Below, piece by piece: positions 19,534 through 28,686 of a stretch of DNA of 34,789 nt. Positions within the stretch are counted from its first letter, which is position 1; each line of letters begins with the position of its first letter. Made by a program: the position numbers and the translations under genes. The notes under the pieces are model-generated. The model did not search any database. It had not been told where the DNA came from and was given only the letters and a program-made list of their open reading frames with translations. The DNA comes from an uncultured Acholeplasmatales bacterium (GTDB lineage Bacteria; Bacillota_I; Bacilli_A; Acholeplasmatales; Anaeroplasmataceae): NCBI GenBank assembly GCA_905236105.1, contig CAJOOI010000153.1:1-34789 (forward strand), written 5' to 3'.

Positions 19534-19560
19534 TATAAAAAAGAAGGCTATTAAGCCTCC
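19534..19560 (-). terminator. Terminator overlapping the 3' end of the thioredoxin-like gene
   Basis: Minus strand GGAGGCT-TAAT-AGCCTTC-TTTTTT. Confidence 0.65.
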
Positions 19561-20327
19561 TCTTCATCAATGAAATTATTTTCAATATATTTGATTGCGT
19601 TATTAATTATTGTTTGGAATTTAGATGATGATGCTGCTTGATAATAATATAAATCCCAGTCATCTCTAAATTGACCATTAATTGTAGCACTGAATTTTTC
19701 AACTAGTTTGTCATCTTTGTAGAATGCAAGTAGTGGGTAATCTGAACCACTTGTTTTAAATTTTGAGCTATCATCTAATATTGATTTGTTTTCTAAATAA
19801 GAATTTGATGTAGTATCGACAATATATAGTTTGCATTTTGCATTGTTATTTTCATTATATTTATTAATGTTATATTGTAATTTAATTAATAAATCAAAGA
19901 TTCTTTCATGTTCTGTATTTTTTAGATTATTTTCTTTATCAGTGTCTGTAGATAAATAATAATCTTCTGGATAGAACGCTGATAAGTCTGTTGCGAATAC
20001 AAATACATAATCATCATACATATCAGGTTTTGTTGAATCTATATGTTGTAATACTCCTGAATAACTCATTTTTTCAAACTTAATTTCATAAGTTTTATCA
20101 TCTACTTTATATTCTTGAGTTGTTTTAAAATAATCAGGTTTTTCTTCGCTTGAAGAATTATTTGATAATGTGATTGGTAATATTATTGCTAGGGCAATAC
20201 CTGCTAATAAAATTATTAAACAGCACCAAAACCACCATTTCTTAGGTAATTCTTTAAATGAAAATTTATTATTTTTAGTTGCTACATTAGAAACTTTTTT
20301 TCTCTTTATTTGAGCCATTTTCATCAA
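19551..20327 (-). CDS. Single-TM membrane-anchored protein with possible thioredoxin-like fold
   Basis: N-terminal TM 'WWFWCCLIILLAGIALAIILPITL', then a domain with 'DYVFVFATDLSAF' and 'YPLLAFYKDDKLVEKF'. Start may be MAQIKRKK at 20318. Confidence 0.5.
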   Translation of the reverse strand: MMKMAQIKRKKVSNVATKNNKFSFKELPKKWWFWCCLIILLAGIALAIILPITLSNNSSSEEKPDYFKTTQEYKVDDKTYEIKFEKMSYSGVLQHIDSTKPDMYDDYVFVFATDLSAFYPEDYYLSTDTDKENNLKNTEHERIFDLLIKLQYNINKYNENNNAKCKLYIVDTTSNSYLENKSILDDSSKFKTSGSDYPLLAFYKDDKLVEKFSATINGQFRDDWDLYYYQAASSSKFQTIINNAIKYIENNFIDEEEA

Positions 20328-20354
20328 TCCTTTCTACGTGGCTGACATTAATAT

Positions 20355-20383
20355 ATTTTATCATATTTTAAATGCTTCTTCAA
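20355..20383 (-). promoter_or_regulatory. Promoter of the thioredoxin-like gene
   Basis: Minus strand TTGAAG, 17-nt spacer, extended -10 TGA-TAAAAT. Confidence 0.55.
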
Positions 20384-20403
20384 TCAAGATTTATGCATTT
20401 AAG

Positions 20404-21324
20404 TTATTTTTTATCCTCGATTTCAAGTGCTAATGACTTAATTTTTCTAAGGCGATGATTTAAACCTGATTTAGTTAAATATGGATCATATTCATCATGA
20501 ATAATATCAAGTAATTCAGATAATGAATCTTCTGGATTTTCTTTTCTAATCTTCATTGTAATTAATATTTTTTCATCAAGTTTTTCAAGCGGATAATATT
20601 TTTCAATTATATTTATATAGTGAATTTGATCTAAAGCTGCATTATTTGTTTTTGTTTGATTAGCAATATCTAGATTAATGCTTCTTTTAGCAGTGGCTGA
20701 TATTTCATTTTTAATAATTGTATTTTCATAATATTCCATAATATTTGAAGCACCAATATAATATAAAAATTCACCTATATCTGCCTGGGATTTGATATAT
20801 AATACTAAATAATTATTTCTTTTAGTTATACGAGCATTTAAATTAATCTCATTCATTATTCTTTGTAAATATATTATTTCATTATCGCTAGATGAAGATA
20901 TTTCTAGATGATGGTTTTTATTTTTTGGGTCATTTACGCTTCCTCTTGCTAAAAATGATCCTCTTAAATAATTACCATAATCATCTATTTCTAGATTTTT
21001 TCTATAATTTGATTCATCTTCAAACAATTTTAAATCATCTATTATATTTTTAGAGCCATCGCTAATAATTAATGTATATGTTTGTTGTTTATTAAATCTA
21101 TTGATTAATCTTGAAACAACTTCAAATTCAAATTTATAATTTTGTTTAAGAAGACTTAATAATCTTCTTAATACAAATAAATTATTTGATGATACTTCAA
21201 TTTTAAAATTATTAAATGAAATTTCACTTGATAATCTTAAAATTGCTTCAGCCTCAATTTTAGCTAATTTGTTATTTGGCTTAACTGCTAAAAGATCATT
21301 TTTTACATCGAATGTAAAACTCAT
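20404..21324 (-). CDS. whiA: DNA-binding protein WhiA
   Basis: MSFTFDVKNDLLAV, AILRLSSE, YLRGSFLARGSVNDPKNKNHHLEI, ANQTKTNNAALDQ; start at MSFTF with a GGAG SD. Confidence 0.92.
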   Translation of the reverse strand: MSFTFDVKNDLLAVKPNNKLAKIEAEAILRLSSEISFNNFKIEVSSNNLFVLRRLLSLLKQNYKFEFEVVSRLINRFNKQQTYTLIISDGSKNIIDDLKLFEDESNYRKNLEIDDYGNYLRGSFLARGSVNDPKNKNHHLEISSSSDNEIIYLQRIMNEINLNARITKRNNYLVLYIKSQADIGEFLYYIGASNIMEYYENTIIKNEISATAKRSINLDIANQTKTNNAALDQIHYINIIEKYYPLEKLDEKILITMKIRKENPEDSLSELLDIIHDEYDPYLTKSGLNHRLRKIKSLALEIEDKK

Positions 21325-21325
21325 A

Positions 21326-22945
21326 TTAATCTCCAAAGATTTTTAATAATTCAGTTAAATCTTTGATTACATAATCAGGCTTTGCATCAAGCATAATTTC
21401 TGGATGTTTGATATATAAAACACCTACAGCTGTTACATTTGCTTTAATAGCGGCATCTATATCAGATTTAGTGTCACCAACATATGCTACTTTATTTGCT
21501 TCTAATTCTTTTTTAGCCCTTAAGATACCTTCAGGATCTGGTTTGGGTGCTTTTACATTATCTGCACCTATAACTAAATCGATATATTTATCTAAGCCAC
21601 ATATTTCTAATCCATGTAATACTAAATCAGATTTTTTTGAAGAACATACTGCAAGCTTTAAACCTGATTTTTTTAAATTCTTTAATGTTTCTTTTGCATG
21701 TGGAAAAGCTTTTACCATAGAATCATGATTTGGAATATTATATGAGCGATATGTTTCAATCATTTCATTAATTTCTTTTTCATCTGTACTATATTTAGAA
21801 AAAGATTGATATAGAGTTGGACCAAAAAATGAATCTATTTCATCATCAGTTAATTTATAACCAGGACGATGTTTTTCAAATGTATAAATTACAGATGCAT
21901 CAATTAAGGCCTTAGTGTCTAATAATGTACCATCTAAATCAAAAATTACTGCATCATATTTCTTCATCTTCACTTCACTAACTAAATCCATATATGGAGT
22001 TTGTGGAGTATTTATAATTAAATATTTTAATCTATTTGTAAGACCAATATAGGCAAATTTTAGATAATATACAAAAGTATTATTTTCTTCTTTTTTAGGC
22101 ATATCCTTTTTAGGATTTTTAAATTTTACAAAAACTGCAAGTCTTTTTAGAATTAAGAAAATAACACCTACGACAATGAAAATAATACTGATTAAGATTG
22201 AAACAGGAACAGGACCTGCCATAAGTGGTTCAGCAACACCACTTTGTAATCTTAAGCTTTCAGTGAATATTCTAACTGCACCATACCAAGTTAGATAAAA
22301 GCCAAGCAAATCACCTGTTTTAACTTGTTTTAATTTTCTTGGTAGTACAATCATTAATACTAATCCTACTAAATTTAATAATGATTCATATAAAAATACT
22401 GGGTGTCTATAAGCTCCATCAATATACATCATAGGACCAATAAGTGGAATATGTTCAACGAAACCTGAAGCATCGATTGGACCATATAATTCATGATTAA
22501 AGAAATTTCCCCATCTTCCTGTTATTTGACCAATAATGATAGCTGGTGCCATTAAATCAACCATTTTGAAGATGCTTAATTTTTTTATTCTTGAATAGAT
22601 ATAAATAGTTAAAGATGCAACTATTACACCACCATGGATTGCAAGACCAGAAAGACCCATAAATTTGCCATTTCTAAATCCTATTACTTCAGCAAAATTT
22701 GAGAATTGATCTAAATTGAATAATACATACCATATTCGAGCACCAATTATTGCAAGAGGTAATGTTATAATAATTGCTAAATAAATATCATCAGATTTGA
22801 TTCCAATTCTTTTGCCTTCATAAGTAATATAATATGCAGCAATTACAACACCAATTAAAATACATACAGCATACATAGTGAAAATACCAAATAATTTTGT
22901 TGGCTCACCACTATAATATAAGAAAGATAAAAAATTAGTTATCAT
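21326..22945 (-). CDS. lgt: Fusion of prolipoprotein diacylglyceryl transferase and HAD-family phosphatase (PpaX-like)
   Basis: Lgt motifs GLSGLAIHGGV and GRWGNFFNHELYG, then HAD motifs FDLDGTLLDT, KPDPEG, YVGDTKSDIDAA in one uninterrupted ORF; start at MITNF with GAGGTG SD. Confidence 0.9.
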   Translation of the reverse strand: MITNFLSFLYYSGEPTKLFGIFTMYAVCILIGVVIAAYYITYEGKRIGIKSDDIYLAIIITLPLAIIGARIWYVLFNLDQFSNFAEVIGFRNGKFMGLSGLAIHGGVIVASLTIYIYSRIKKLSIFKMVDLMAPAIIIGQITGRWGNFFNHELYGPIDASGFVEHIPLIGPMMYIDGAYRHPVFLYESLLNLVGLVLMIVLPRKLKQVKTGDLLGFYLTWYGAVRIFTESLRLQSGVAEPLMAGPVPVSILISIIFIVVGVIFLILKRLAVFVKFKNPKKDMPKKEENNTFVYYLKFAYIGLTNRLKYLIINTPQTPYMDLVSEVKMKKYDAVIFDLDGTLLDTKALIDASVIYTFEKHRPGYKLTDDEIDSFFGPTLYQSFSKYSTDEKEINEMIETYRSYNIPNHDSMVKAFPHAKETLKNLKKSGLKLAVCSSKKSDLVLHGLEICGLDKYIDLVIGADNVKAPKPDPEGILRAKKELEANKVAYVGDTKSDIDAAIKANVTAVGVLYIKHPEIMLDAKPDYVIKDLTELLKIFGD

Positions 22946-23879
22946 TATTTCCACCTCTTGCTGCAGCGCTATCTACTTTAGTAATAAAATCTAAGGCAGA
23001 ATTTTGGCCTAAAAATTTTAATTTTTCATTCATTGCAGCTGATTCTACTAATAATGCAACTGGTCTACCAGGTAATACAGGTACAATTACTTTTGTAATT
23101 TCAGTATTAAAATATTTGATTGTAAGGTGATCAAGGCCTAATCTATCATAATATTTTCCCTCGTTCCAGCTTTGTAATTCAACAACTAATCTAATATTTT
23201 TTCTTTCTCTATATGCACCAATACCAAACATTGAAATTACATCAACAATACCTATACCTCTAATTTCCATGTATCTTTTTATTAATTCAGGTGCCTGTCC
23301 AATTAGATTTCCTGGTTCTTTTTCCATGATTTCAACTAAGTCATCACTTATTAATTGATGACCACGTTTAATTAAATCAAGTGCTGTTTCTGATTTACCT
23401 ATACCACTTTTACCAATGATAAGAGTTCCCATACCATTAATGTCCATTAATGTTCCATGAATGCTAATTCTTTCAGCTAGGGCATCTTGTAAATATGTAT
23501 ATAATTTAGATGATGTTTGAGTGGTTGGTAAATTGGATCTAAATGTTGCAACATTATATGTATTAGCAACTTCATAAAAAATTCCATCAATAATTACATT
23601 TTTAGAAAATACTACTACTGGTGGCTTTCTTTTATATAATTCATGTACATTATTTTTTATTATGTCATAAGATTGAGTAAATAAGAAGGCTGCATCTTTT
23701 GATCCTATTAATACTAATCTACTGTTTTTAAAATAATTAAAATAGCCATTAAATTCAAGACCAGGTCTTGATATTTCATCTTCGGTTAAAACAGCATCAA
23801 GTCCACCTCCACCAGCTAATAATTCTAGGTTATTATCTTCTGCAAATTTTCTTACTGTAACTGTTTTGATAATAATCAT
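22935..23879 (-). CDS. hprK: HPr kinase/phosphorylase
   Basis: GTLIIGKSGIGKSETALDLIKRGHQLISDD Walker A, MEIRGIGIVDV. Confidence 0.95.
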   Translation of the reverse strand: MIIIKTVTVRKFAEDNNLELLAGGGGLDAVLTEDEISRPGLEFNGYFNYFKNSRLVLIGSKDAAFLFTQSYDIIKNNVHELYKRKPPVVVFSKNVIIDGIFYEVANTYNVATFRSNLPTTQTSSKLYTYLQDALAERISIHGTLMDINGMGTLIIGKSGIGKSETALDLIKRGHQLISDDLVEIMEKEPGNLIGQAPELIKRYMEIRGIGIVDVISMFGIGAYRERKNIRLVVELQSWNEGKYYDRLGLDHLTIKYFNTEITKVIVPVLPGRPVALLVESAAMNEKLKFLGQNSALDFITKVDSAAARGGNNDN

Positions 23880-24550
23880 CTCCTTAAAAATCTATTTAAT
23901 AAATATTGTAATAAATCATAAACTAGAGTAACAAATAATATATAAAACAACCAAATATATGAAAATTCAAAAACATGAAAATAGATATTTAATATCATTA
24001 AAGCTAATATTAAAAATAATATTGGTGTTTTAGCATTTGAAGGAATAAAGCTTAATTTCTTAATATATTCAATCATATATAGTGCTAAAACTATTACTGC
24101 ACCATATATAAATACTTCAAATGGAGCATATAAGATATTTAATCTATAAGAGAATAAACCAAATCCTGCCATTGCACATAAATATAATATAAATGGCTTA
24201 ATAATAAGTTCAATATAATATAATTTATCCTTTGGTTCTTGATGTTTAATTATTTCTTTAATCATAAAATCTTTAAGATTATCAAAATCTTCATCATGAA
24301 TAGGAATTTTAGAATTAGCTTTAAAATTATTTAACATATTAATAGCTTCTATTTCTTCTTTTAGTTTTCTTATTAATTTTTTACGCTTGAATTTTGATTC
24401 TAATAATTTCTTATTTGCTGAATTTGTTTTAAATTCTTTAGCAAATTGTTCATAAGATTTTAAATTATCAGGATTGATAAATTGTTCAACCATATATGAA
24501 TAGTTTATTAAGTTTTCAATTGAATATTCATTACTGCTATTTTTCTTCAT
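23876..24550 (-). CDS. Uncharacterised membrane protein: charged N-terminal region plus about four TM segments
   Basis: Hydrophobic C-terminal half; ATGA overlap with hprK. Confidence 0.6.
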   Translation of the reverse strand: MKKNSSNEYSIENLINYSYMVEQFINPDNLKSYEQFAKEFKTNSANKKLLESKFKRKKLIRKLKEEIEAINMLNNFKANSKIPIHDEDFDNLKDFMIKEIIKHQEPKDKLYYIELIIKPFILYLCAMAGFGLFSYRLNILYAPFEVFIYGAVIVLALYMIEYIKKLSFIPSNAKTPILFLILALMILNIYFHVFEFSYIWLFYILFVTLVYDLLQYLLNRFLRR

Positions 24551-24565
24551 AATTTAAACAAGTAG

Positions 24566-24594
24566 ATTATATAATAATCTAATTAATTTAGCAA
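24566..24594 (-). promoter_or_regulatory. Promoter of the 23876-24550 gene
   Basis: Minus strand TTGCTA, 17-nt spacer, TATAAT; 15 nt between -10 and ATG. Confidence 0.6.
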
Positions 24595-24599
24595 ACACT

Positions 24600-24621
24600 A
24601 AAATGTGTGTAGCTACATTTT
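24600..24621. promoter_or_regulatory. Inverted repeat AAAATGT-N8-ACATTTT just upstream of the -35
   Basis: 7-bp arms 24600-24606 and 24615-24621; same motif as at 9013 and 1828. Confidence 0.5.
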
Positions 24622-24624
24622 TTT

Positions 24625-24655
24625 CAAAATAAAGAACAATCAATCAAGATTGTTC
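24625..24655 (-). terminator. Terminator at the 3' end of hypA
   Basis: GAACAATC-AATCAA-GATTGTTC, followed on the minus strand by TTTATTTTG. Confidence 0.75.
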
Positions 24656-25006
24656 CTCATTTTCAACAATTTCTATATCTTTAATATTTACTTCATCGCC
24701 TGTGATTAAATAAGTATTATCACTTAAGCAATGTGGGCATATTTTAGCAAATGTTGTTGTTTTAAAAGTTTTTTGACAATTATTACAATAACTTAATGCT
24801 TCCAAAACAATTATATTACATTCACAATTCTTCATATATTCTGTTTTTTTAATAGCCCATTTCCATACATCAAGAAAATATTTAGGTATAACTAAAGATA
24901 CTTCACCAATTTCTATATTGATTTTAGTTACTTCTTTAACTTTGTTTTCTTTAGCTATTTTTTCTACTTTTTCAATGATGTGAAATACTATTCCGAGCTC
25001 ATGCAT
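24644..25006 (-). CDS. hypA: Hydrogenase/urease nickel incorporation protein HypA
   Basis: N-terminal MHE Ni-binding motif; zinc motif CNNC...CPHC. Confidence 0.92.
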   Translation of the reverse strand: MHELGIVFHIIEKVEKIAKENKVKEVTKINIEIGEVSLVIPKYFLDVWKWAIKKTEYMKNCECNIIVLEALSYCNNCQKTFKTTTFAKICPHCLSDNTYLITGDEVNIKDIEIVENEEQS

Positions 25007-27890
25007 TTACATGATTACCTGTATTTGGTTTAGTTTTTTTAGCGAATTTATAATGCTTCTTCCAAGCTTTTCTTTTCTTTCTCATTAAACAAGCTTCACG
25101 AGATCTAGAATTAGCAATAATCTTAAATCCACGAACTGTAGCATATGATAAAAGACCTGTAACTTTCTTTTCAGCAATTCTCATATCAGTACATTCAGGA
25201 TGATCTCTTACAAGGTGTATTGCATCAAATTCACATTTAGTAGTACATACACCACATCCGATACATTTGTTGTAATCAACAACTGATGCACCACAACCTA
25301 AACATCTTGATGTTTCAATTTTAACTTGTTCTTCAGTTAATGTTTTATGAGCATCTCTAAATGAATTCTTATGGTCGATTTTATCATCCATACCTTCTTC
25401 TTGACGTTTATGAGTATCATAGCACTCTACTTTTATATCATCAGTATCAAGAGGAATGAAATTACGTCTATCTTTACCGATAGTCATATGAGCATGTGGT
25501 CTTACATATCTATGAATTGAATCAGCTACTTCATGACCTTGAGCGATTGCATCAATTACAAATCTAGGACCTGTATAAACATCACCACCAACAAAAATAG
25601 CCTCATCATCAGTTTGATATGTTAATTTGTCAGCTACTGGATAATTTCCATGCCAGAATTTAACGTTTGTACCCTCTAATAATTTACCCCATTCAATTGC
25701 TTGTCCGATAGCAAATACAATTTTATCTGCTTTAACTGTAATTGTTTCTTCTTCATTATATGCTGGGTCAAATTTTTTAGTTTCAGGATTAATTGTACGG
25801 ATACATCTTTTTAATGTGATTCCAGATACATTTCCTTTTTCATCAACCCAAACTTCTTTTGGACCCCAAGAATTATTGATGATAATTCCTTCTTCTTTTG
25901 CTTCTTTAACTTCATCATTTGAAGCTGGCATAGAATTTGCATCTTCTAATGAATACATATTGACAGTTTTAGCATTTAATCTATGTGAAACTCTAGCACA
26001 ATCTATTGCAACATTACCACCACCGATAACTACAACATCTTTGCCTTTTAAAGATTCCATATTTTCATAAGCATCTTTTAAGAATTCTACTGCAACACTT
26101 GTACCTAAAGCTGTATCATTCTTAACATTAGGACGTCTTCCGCCTTGGCAACCAATTGCGATATAGAAAGCTTTATAGCCTTGAGCCTTAAGAGAATCAA
26201 TAGTGATATCTTTACCTACTTCAACTCCACATTCAATTTCTACACCTAAAGCTTTAATTATTTCTATTTCTGCATCAATTACATTCTTTTCAAGCTTATA
26301 TGATGGAATACCATATTGCATCATTCCACCAGGTTTTGCATTCTTTTCAAATACGTGTGGTTTATAACCTAATATAGCTAAATAATATGCTGCAGAAAGA
26401 CCTGCTGGACCTGCACCAATAATTGCAATTTTTTCATCAAATGAGCCATTTCTCTTAGGTATATTCTTGTTAGGAATATATCTAGTTTTATTATTCATAT
26501 CTAAATCAGCAACAAATTTTTTAACTGCATCTATTGCAACTGGAGCATCAATCTTTCCTCTTGTACACGCATCCTCACATCTTTTGTTACATACACGACC
26601 ACAAACAGCTGGGAATGGATTTTCTTTTTTAATTAAAGCTAATGCTTCTTGATATCTTCCATCTTTTGCCATCTTTAAATAGCCTTGTACTGGAACATGC
26701 GCAGGACATGCAGCTTTACATGGTGATGAACCAGTATCATATGAATTTTTCATTCTTGCTGTATCACGATAATTTTCATCCCAAGCATATTTGCCCCAAT
26801 GAATTTTATCTGGAAGGATAGAAACAGGGTATTTAACCATTGTTCCATCTTTCTTACATAATTTTTGGCCAAGTTTAACTGCACCAGCTGGACAATATTC
26901 AACACAACGACCACAGGCAACACAGTTTTTAGGATCTACTTTAGCTGTATATGCACTTCTTGACATGTTTGGTGTATTAAATAAAAGGCTTGTTCTTAAA
27001 GCGTTACAAATCTTTACATTACAGTTACATATAGCAAATATCTTATTTTCACCATCAATATTTGTAATTTGGTGAACGAAGCCTAATTCTTCTGCTTGTC
27101 TAATAATATCAAGTGCTTCTTCTTTAGTGATTAATCTACCTTTACCTGTTTCAGCCATATAATCGGCCATGTCCCCCATGCCGATACACCAACCCATAGA
27201 ATCATCTGCACAGCCTTCATCTAAGGCAGCACGAGATGCTCTACATGAACATATACCAGTAGAGAAATGTCCATTATATTTTTGAATCCAGTAAGAAATT
27301 TTTTCGAATTTTACTGCTTCACTATTCATTTCAATTGCTTTTTCAACTGGGATGACATGCATACCAATTCCATTACCACCAGGTCTTACCATTGAAGTAA
27401 TTTTTTCAAGAGGTGTGAATGTCATTCTTTCAAAGAATGAGGCAACTTCAGGATGTTCATCTATTCTTGATTGTAAGCTGTTGAAGAACTCAGCTGAACC
27501 AGGAACGAAGAAAGGAAGCATATATCTTTTCTTTCTAGGTGCATCTGTAGGTCCGTTATCATCATAATTATTTCCATAATCATATTCGATTAAACCAATA
27601 ACAGCCATTTCATCTAATATTCTTTGTAATTCTTTTGGATCTAGGTTTTTATTAATTTGTTGTAATTCTTCAAAATAATAATGTTTTCTAACTTTCATTT
27701 TTAAGGCTACATCAGCCATTTCATCAGTAACTATGCTGCTTAAACCCCAATATTCAGCATCGTTACTATTTATACCTAATAATTTATGAGGTACAACGTC
27801 TGTTATTTTTTTACCAAGCTTTAAAATCTTCTTTCTAGGATTTTCTTCACCTTGGGCTTTTACTTTGACATAATCATATTGTTCAGGCAT
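24999..27890 (-). CDS. Large Fe-S/FAD/NAD(P) oxidoreductase with GltD-like core and ferredoxin domains
   Basis: CVACGRCVEYCPAGAVK; GltD-like CKAACPAHVPVQGYL...CGRVCNKRCEDAC; FAD GAGPAGLSAAYYLA; VVVIGGGNVAIDCAR; C-terminal CIGCGVCTTKC. Confidence 0.88.
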   Translation of the reverse strand: MPEQYDYVKVKAQGEENPRKKILKLGKKITDVVPHKLLGINSNDAEYWGLSSIVTDEMADVALKMKVRKHYYFEELQQINKNLDPKELQRILDEMAVIGLIEYDYGNNYDDNGPTDAPRKKRYMLPFFVPGSAEFFNSLQSRIDEHPEVASFFERMTFTPLEKITSMVRPGGNGIGMHVIPVEKAIEMNSEAVKFEKISYWIQKYNGHFSTGICSCRASRAALDEGCADDSMGWCIGMGDMADYMAETGKGRLITKEEALDIIRQAEELGFVHQITNIDGENKIFAICNCNVKICNALRTSLLFNTPNMSRSAYTAKVDPKNCVACGRCVEYCPAGAVKLGQKLCKKDGTMVKYPVSILPDKIHWGKYAWDENYRDTARMKNSYDTGSSPCKAACPAHVPVQGYLKMAKDGRYQEALALIKKENPFPAVCGRVCNKRCEDACTRGKIDAPVAIDAVKKFVADLDMNNKTRYIPNKNIPKRNGSFDEKIAIIGAGPAGLSAAYYLAILGYKPHVFEKNAKPGGMMQYGIPSYKLEKNVIDAEIEIIKALGVEIECGVEVGKDITIDSLKAQGYKAFYIAIGCQGGRRPNVKNDTALGTSVAVEFLKDAYENMESLKGKDVVVIGGGNVAIDCARVSHRLNAKTVNMYSLEDANSMPASNDEVKEAKEEGIIINNSWGPKEVWVDEKGNVSGITLKRCIRTINPETKKFDPAYNEEETITVKADKIVFAIGQAIEWGKLLEGTNVKFWHGNYPVADKLTYQTDDEAIFVGGDVYTGPRFVIDAIAQGHEVADSIHRYVRPHAHMTIGKDRRNFIPLDTDDIKVECYDTHKRQEEGMDDKIDHKNSFRDAHKTLTEEQVKIETSRCLGCGASVVDYNKCIGCGVCTTKCEFDAIHLVRDHPECTDMRIAEKKVTGLLSYATVRGFKIIANSRSREACLMRKKRKAWKKHYKFAKKTKPNTGNHVNA

Positions 27891-27893
27891 TAT

Positions 27894-28565
27894 TTATTTC
27901 CTCCAATTGTTTATTTCTTCTTCAATATAATTTACTAATTCATCAAAACCTTCACCTGTTAGGGCACAAATTGGTAATACTTTTGCTTTTTTATTTCTTA
28001 ATGCGACATTTTCTTTAACTTTTTCTAAACTGAAATTAAAATAAGGCATTACATCAATCTTATTGATAAGTACTAAATCGCACACTTGAAACATAAGTGG
28101 ATATTTAAGTGGTTTATCATCACCTTCTGGAACAGATAAGATATTAATTGATTTTGATGCACCCGTATCAAATTCAGCTGGACAAACAAGGTTGCCTACA
28201 TTTTCTAAGATGACCAAGTCATAATCATTATCTTTTAGTCCTTTGAGTCCTTCTTTTGTCATAGTTGCATCTAAATGACACATACCGCCAGTATGTATTT
28301 GAACTGATTCAACATTAGTTTCTTCAACTATTTTTTGACTATCTACTAGTGAATCAATATCTGCTTCCATAACTGCTATTTTGTATTTGTCTTTTAATTT
28401 ATTGATTAATTTAATCAATGTTGTTGTTTTACCAGCACCAGGAGATGCCATTACATTTAATAAAAATGTTTTTTTATTTTTAAGTTCTTTTCTTAATTCA
28501 TCTGCATGAACTTCATTTTCTTTAAAAACACTTTCTTTTATTTCTATTACTCTTATTTTATCCAT
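27894..28565 (-). CDS. hypB: Hydrogenase nickel incorporation GTPase HypB
   Basis: NVMASPGAGKTTTL P-loop, TGGMCHLDA, ENVGNLVCPAEFD, NKIDV. Confidence 0.94.
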   Translation of the reverse strand: MDKIRVIEIKESVFKENEVHADELRKELKNKKTFLLNVMASPGAGKTTTLIKLINKLKDKYKIAVMEADIDSLVDSQKIVEETNVESVQIHTGGMCHLDATMTKEGLKGLKDNDYDLVILENVGNLVCPAEFDTGASKSINILSVPEGDDKPLKYPLMFQVCDLVLINKIDVMPYFNFSLEKVKENVALRNKKAKVLPICALTGEGFDELVNYIEEEINNWRK

Positions 28566-28640
28566 AATAAAGTCACCATAATTATTTTACCAAAAATAAC
28601 ATAAAAAATAAAGAAAAATATATTATTTCATAATATATGT

Positions 28641-28680
28641 CAAGAAAAAAATAAACAGACTATGTTTAAAAGTCTGTTTA
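28641..28680 (-). terminator. Terminator downstream of the EAL gene
   Basis: TAAACAGACT-ATGTTTAAA-AGTCTGTTTA; U-run on the minus strand. Confidence 0.85.
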
Positions 28681-28686
28681 TATAAA

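Noticed and set aside
23870-23879. Non-canonical ATT start for hprK, because AAGGAG abuts the ATG
   Set aside because: The ATGA overlap with the upstream stop supports ordinary coupled initiation at ATG; evidence is ambiguous.
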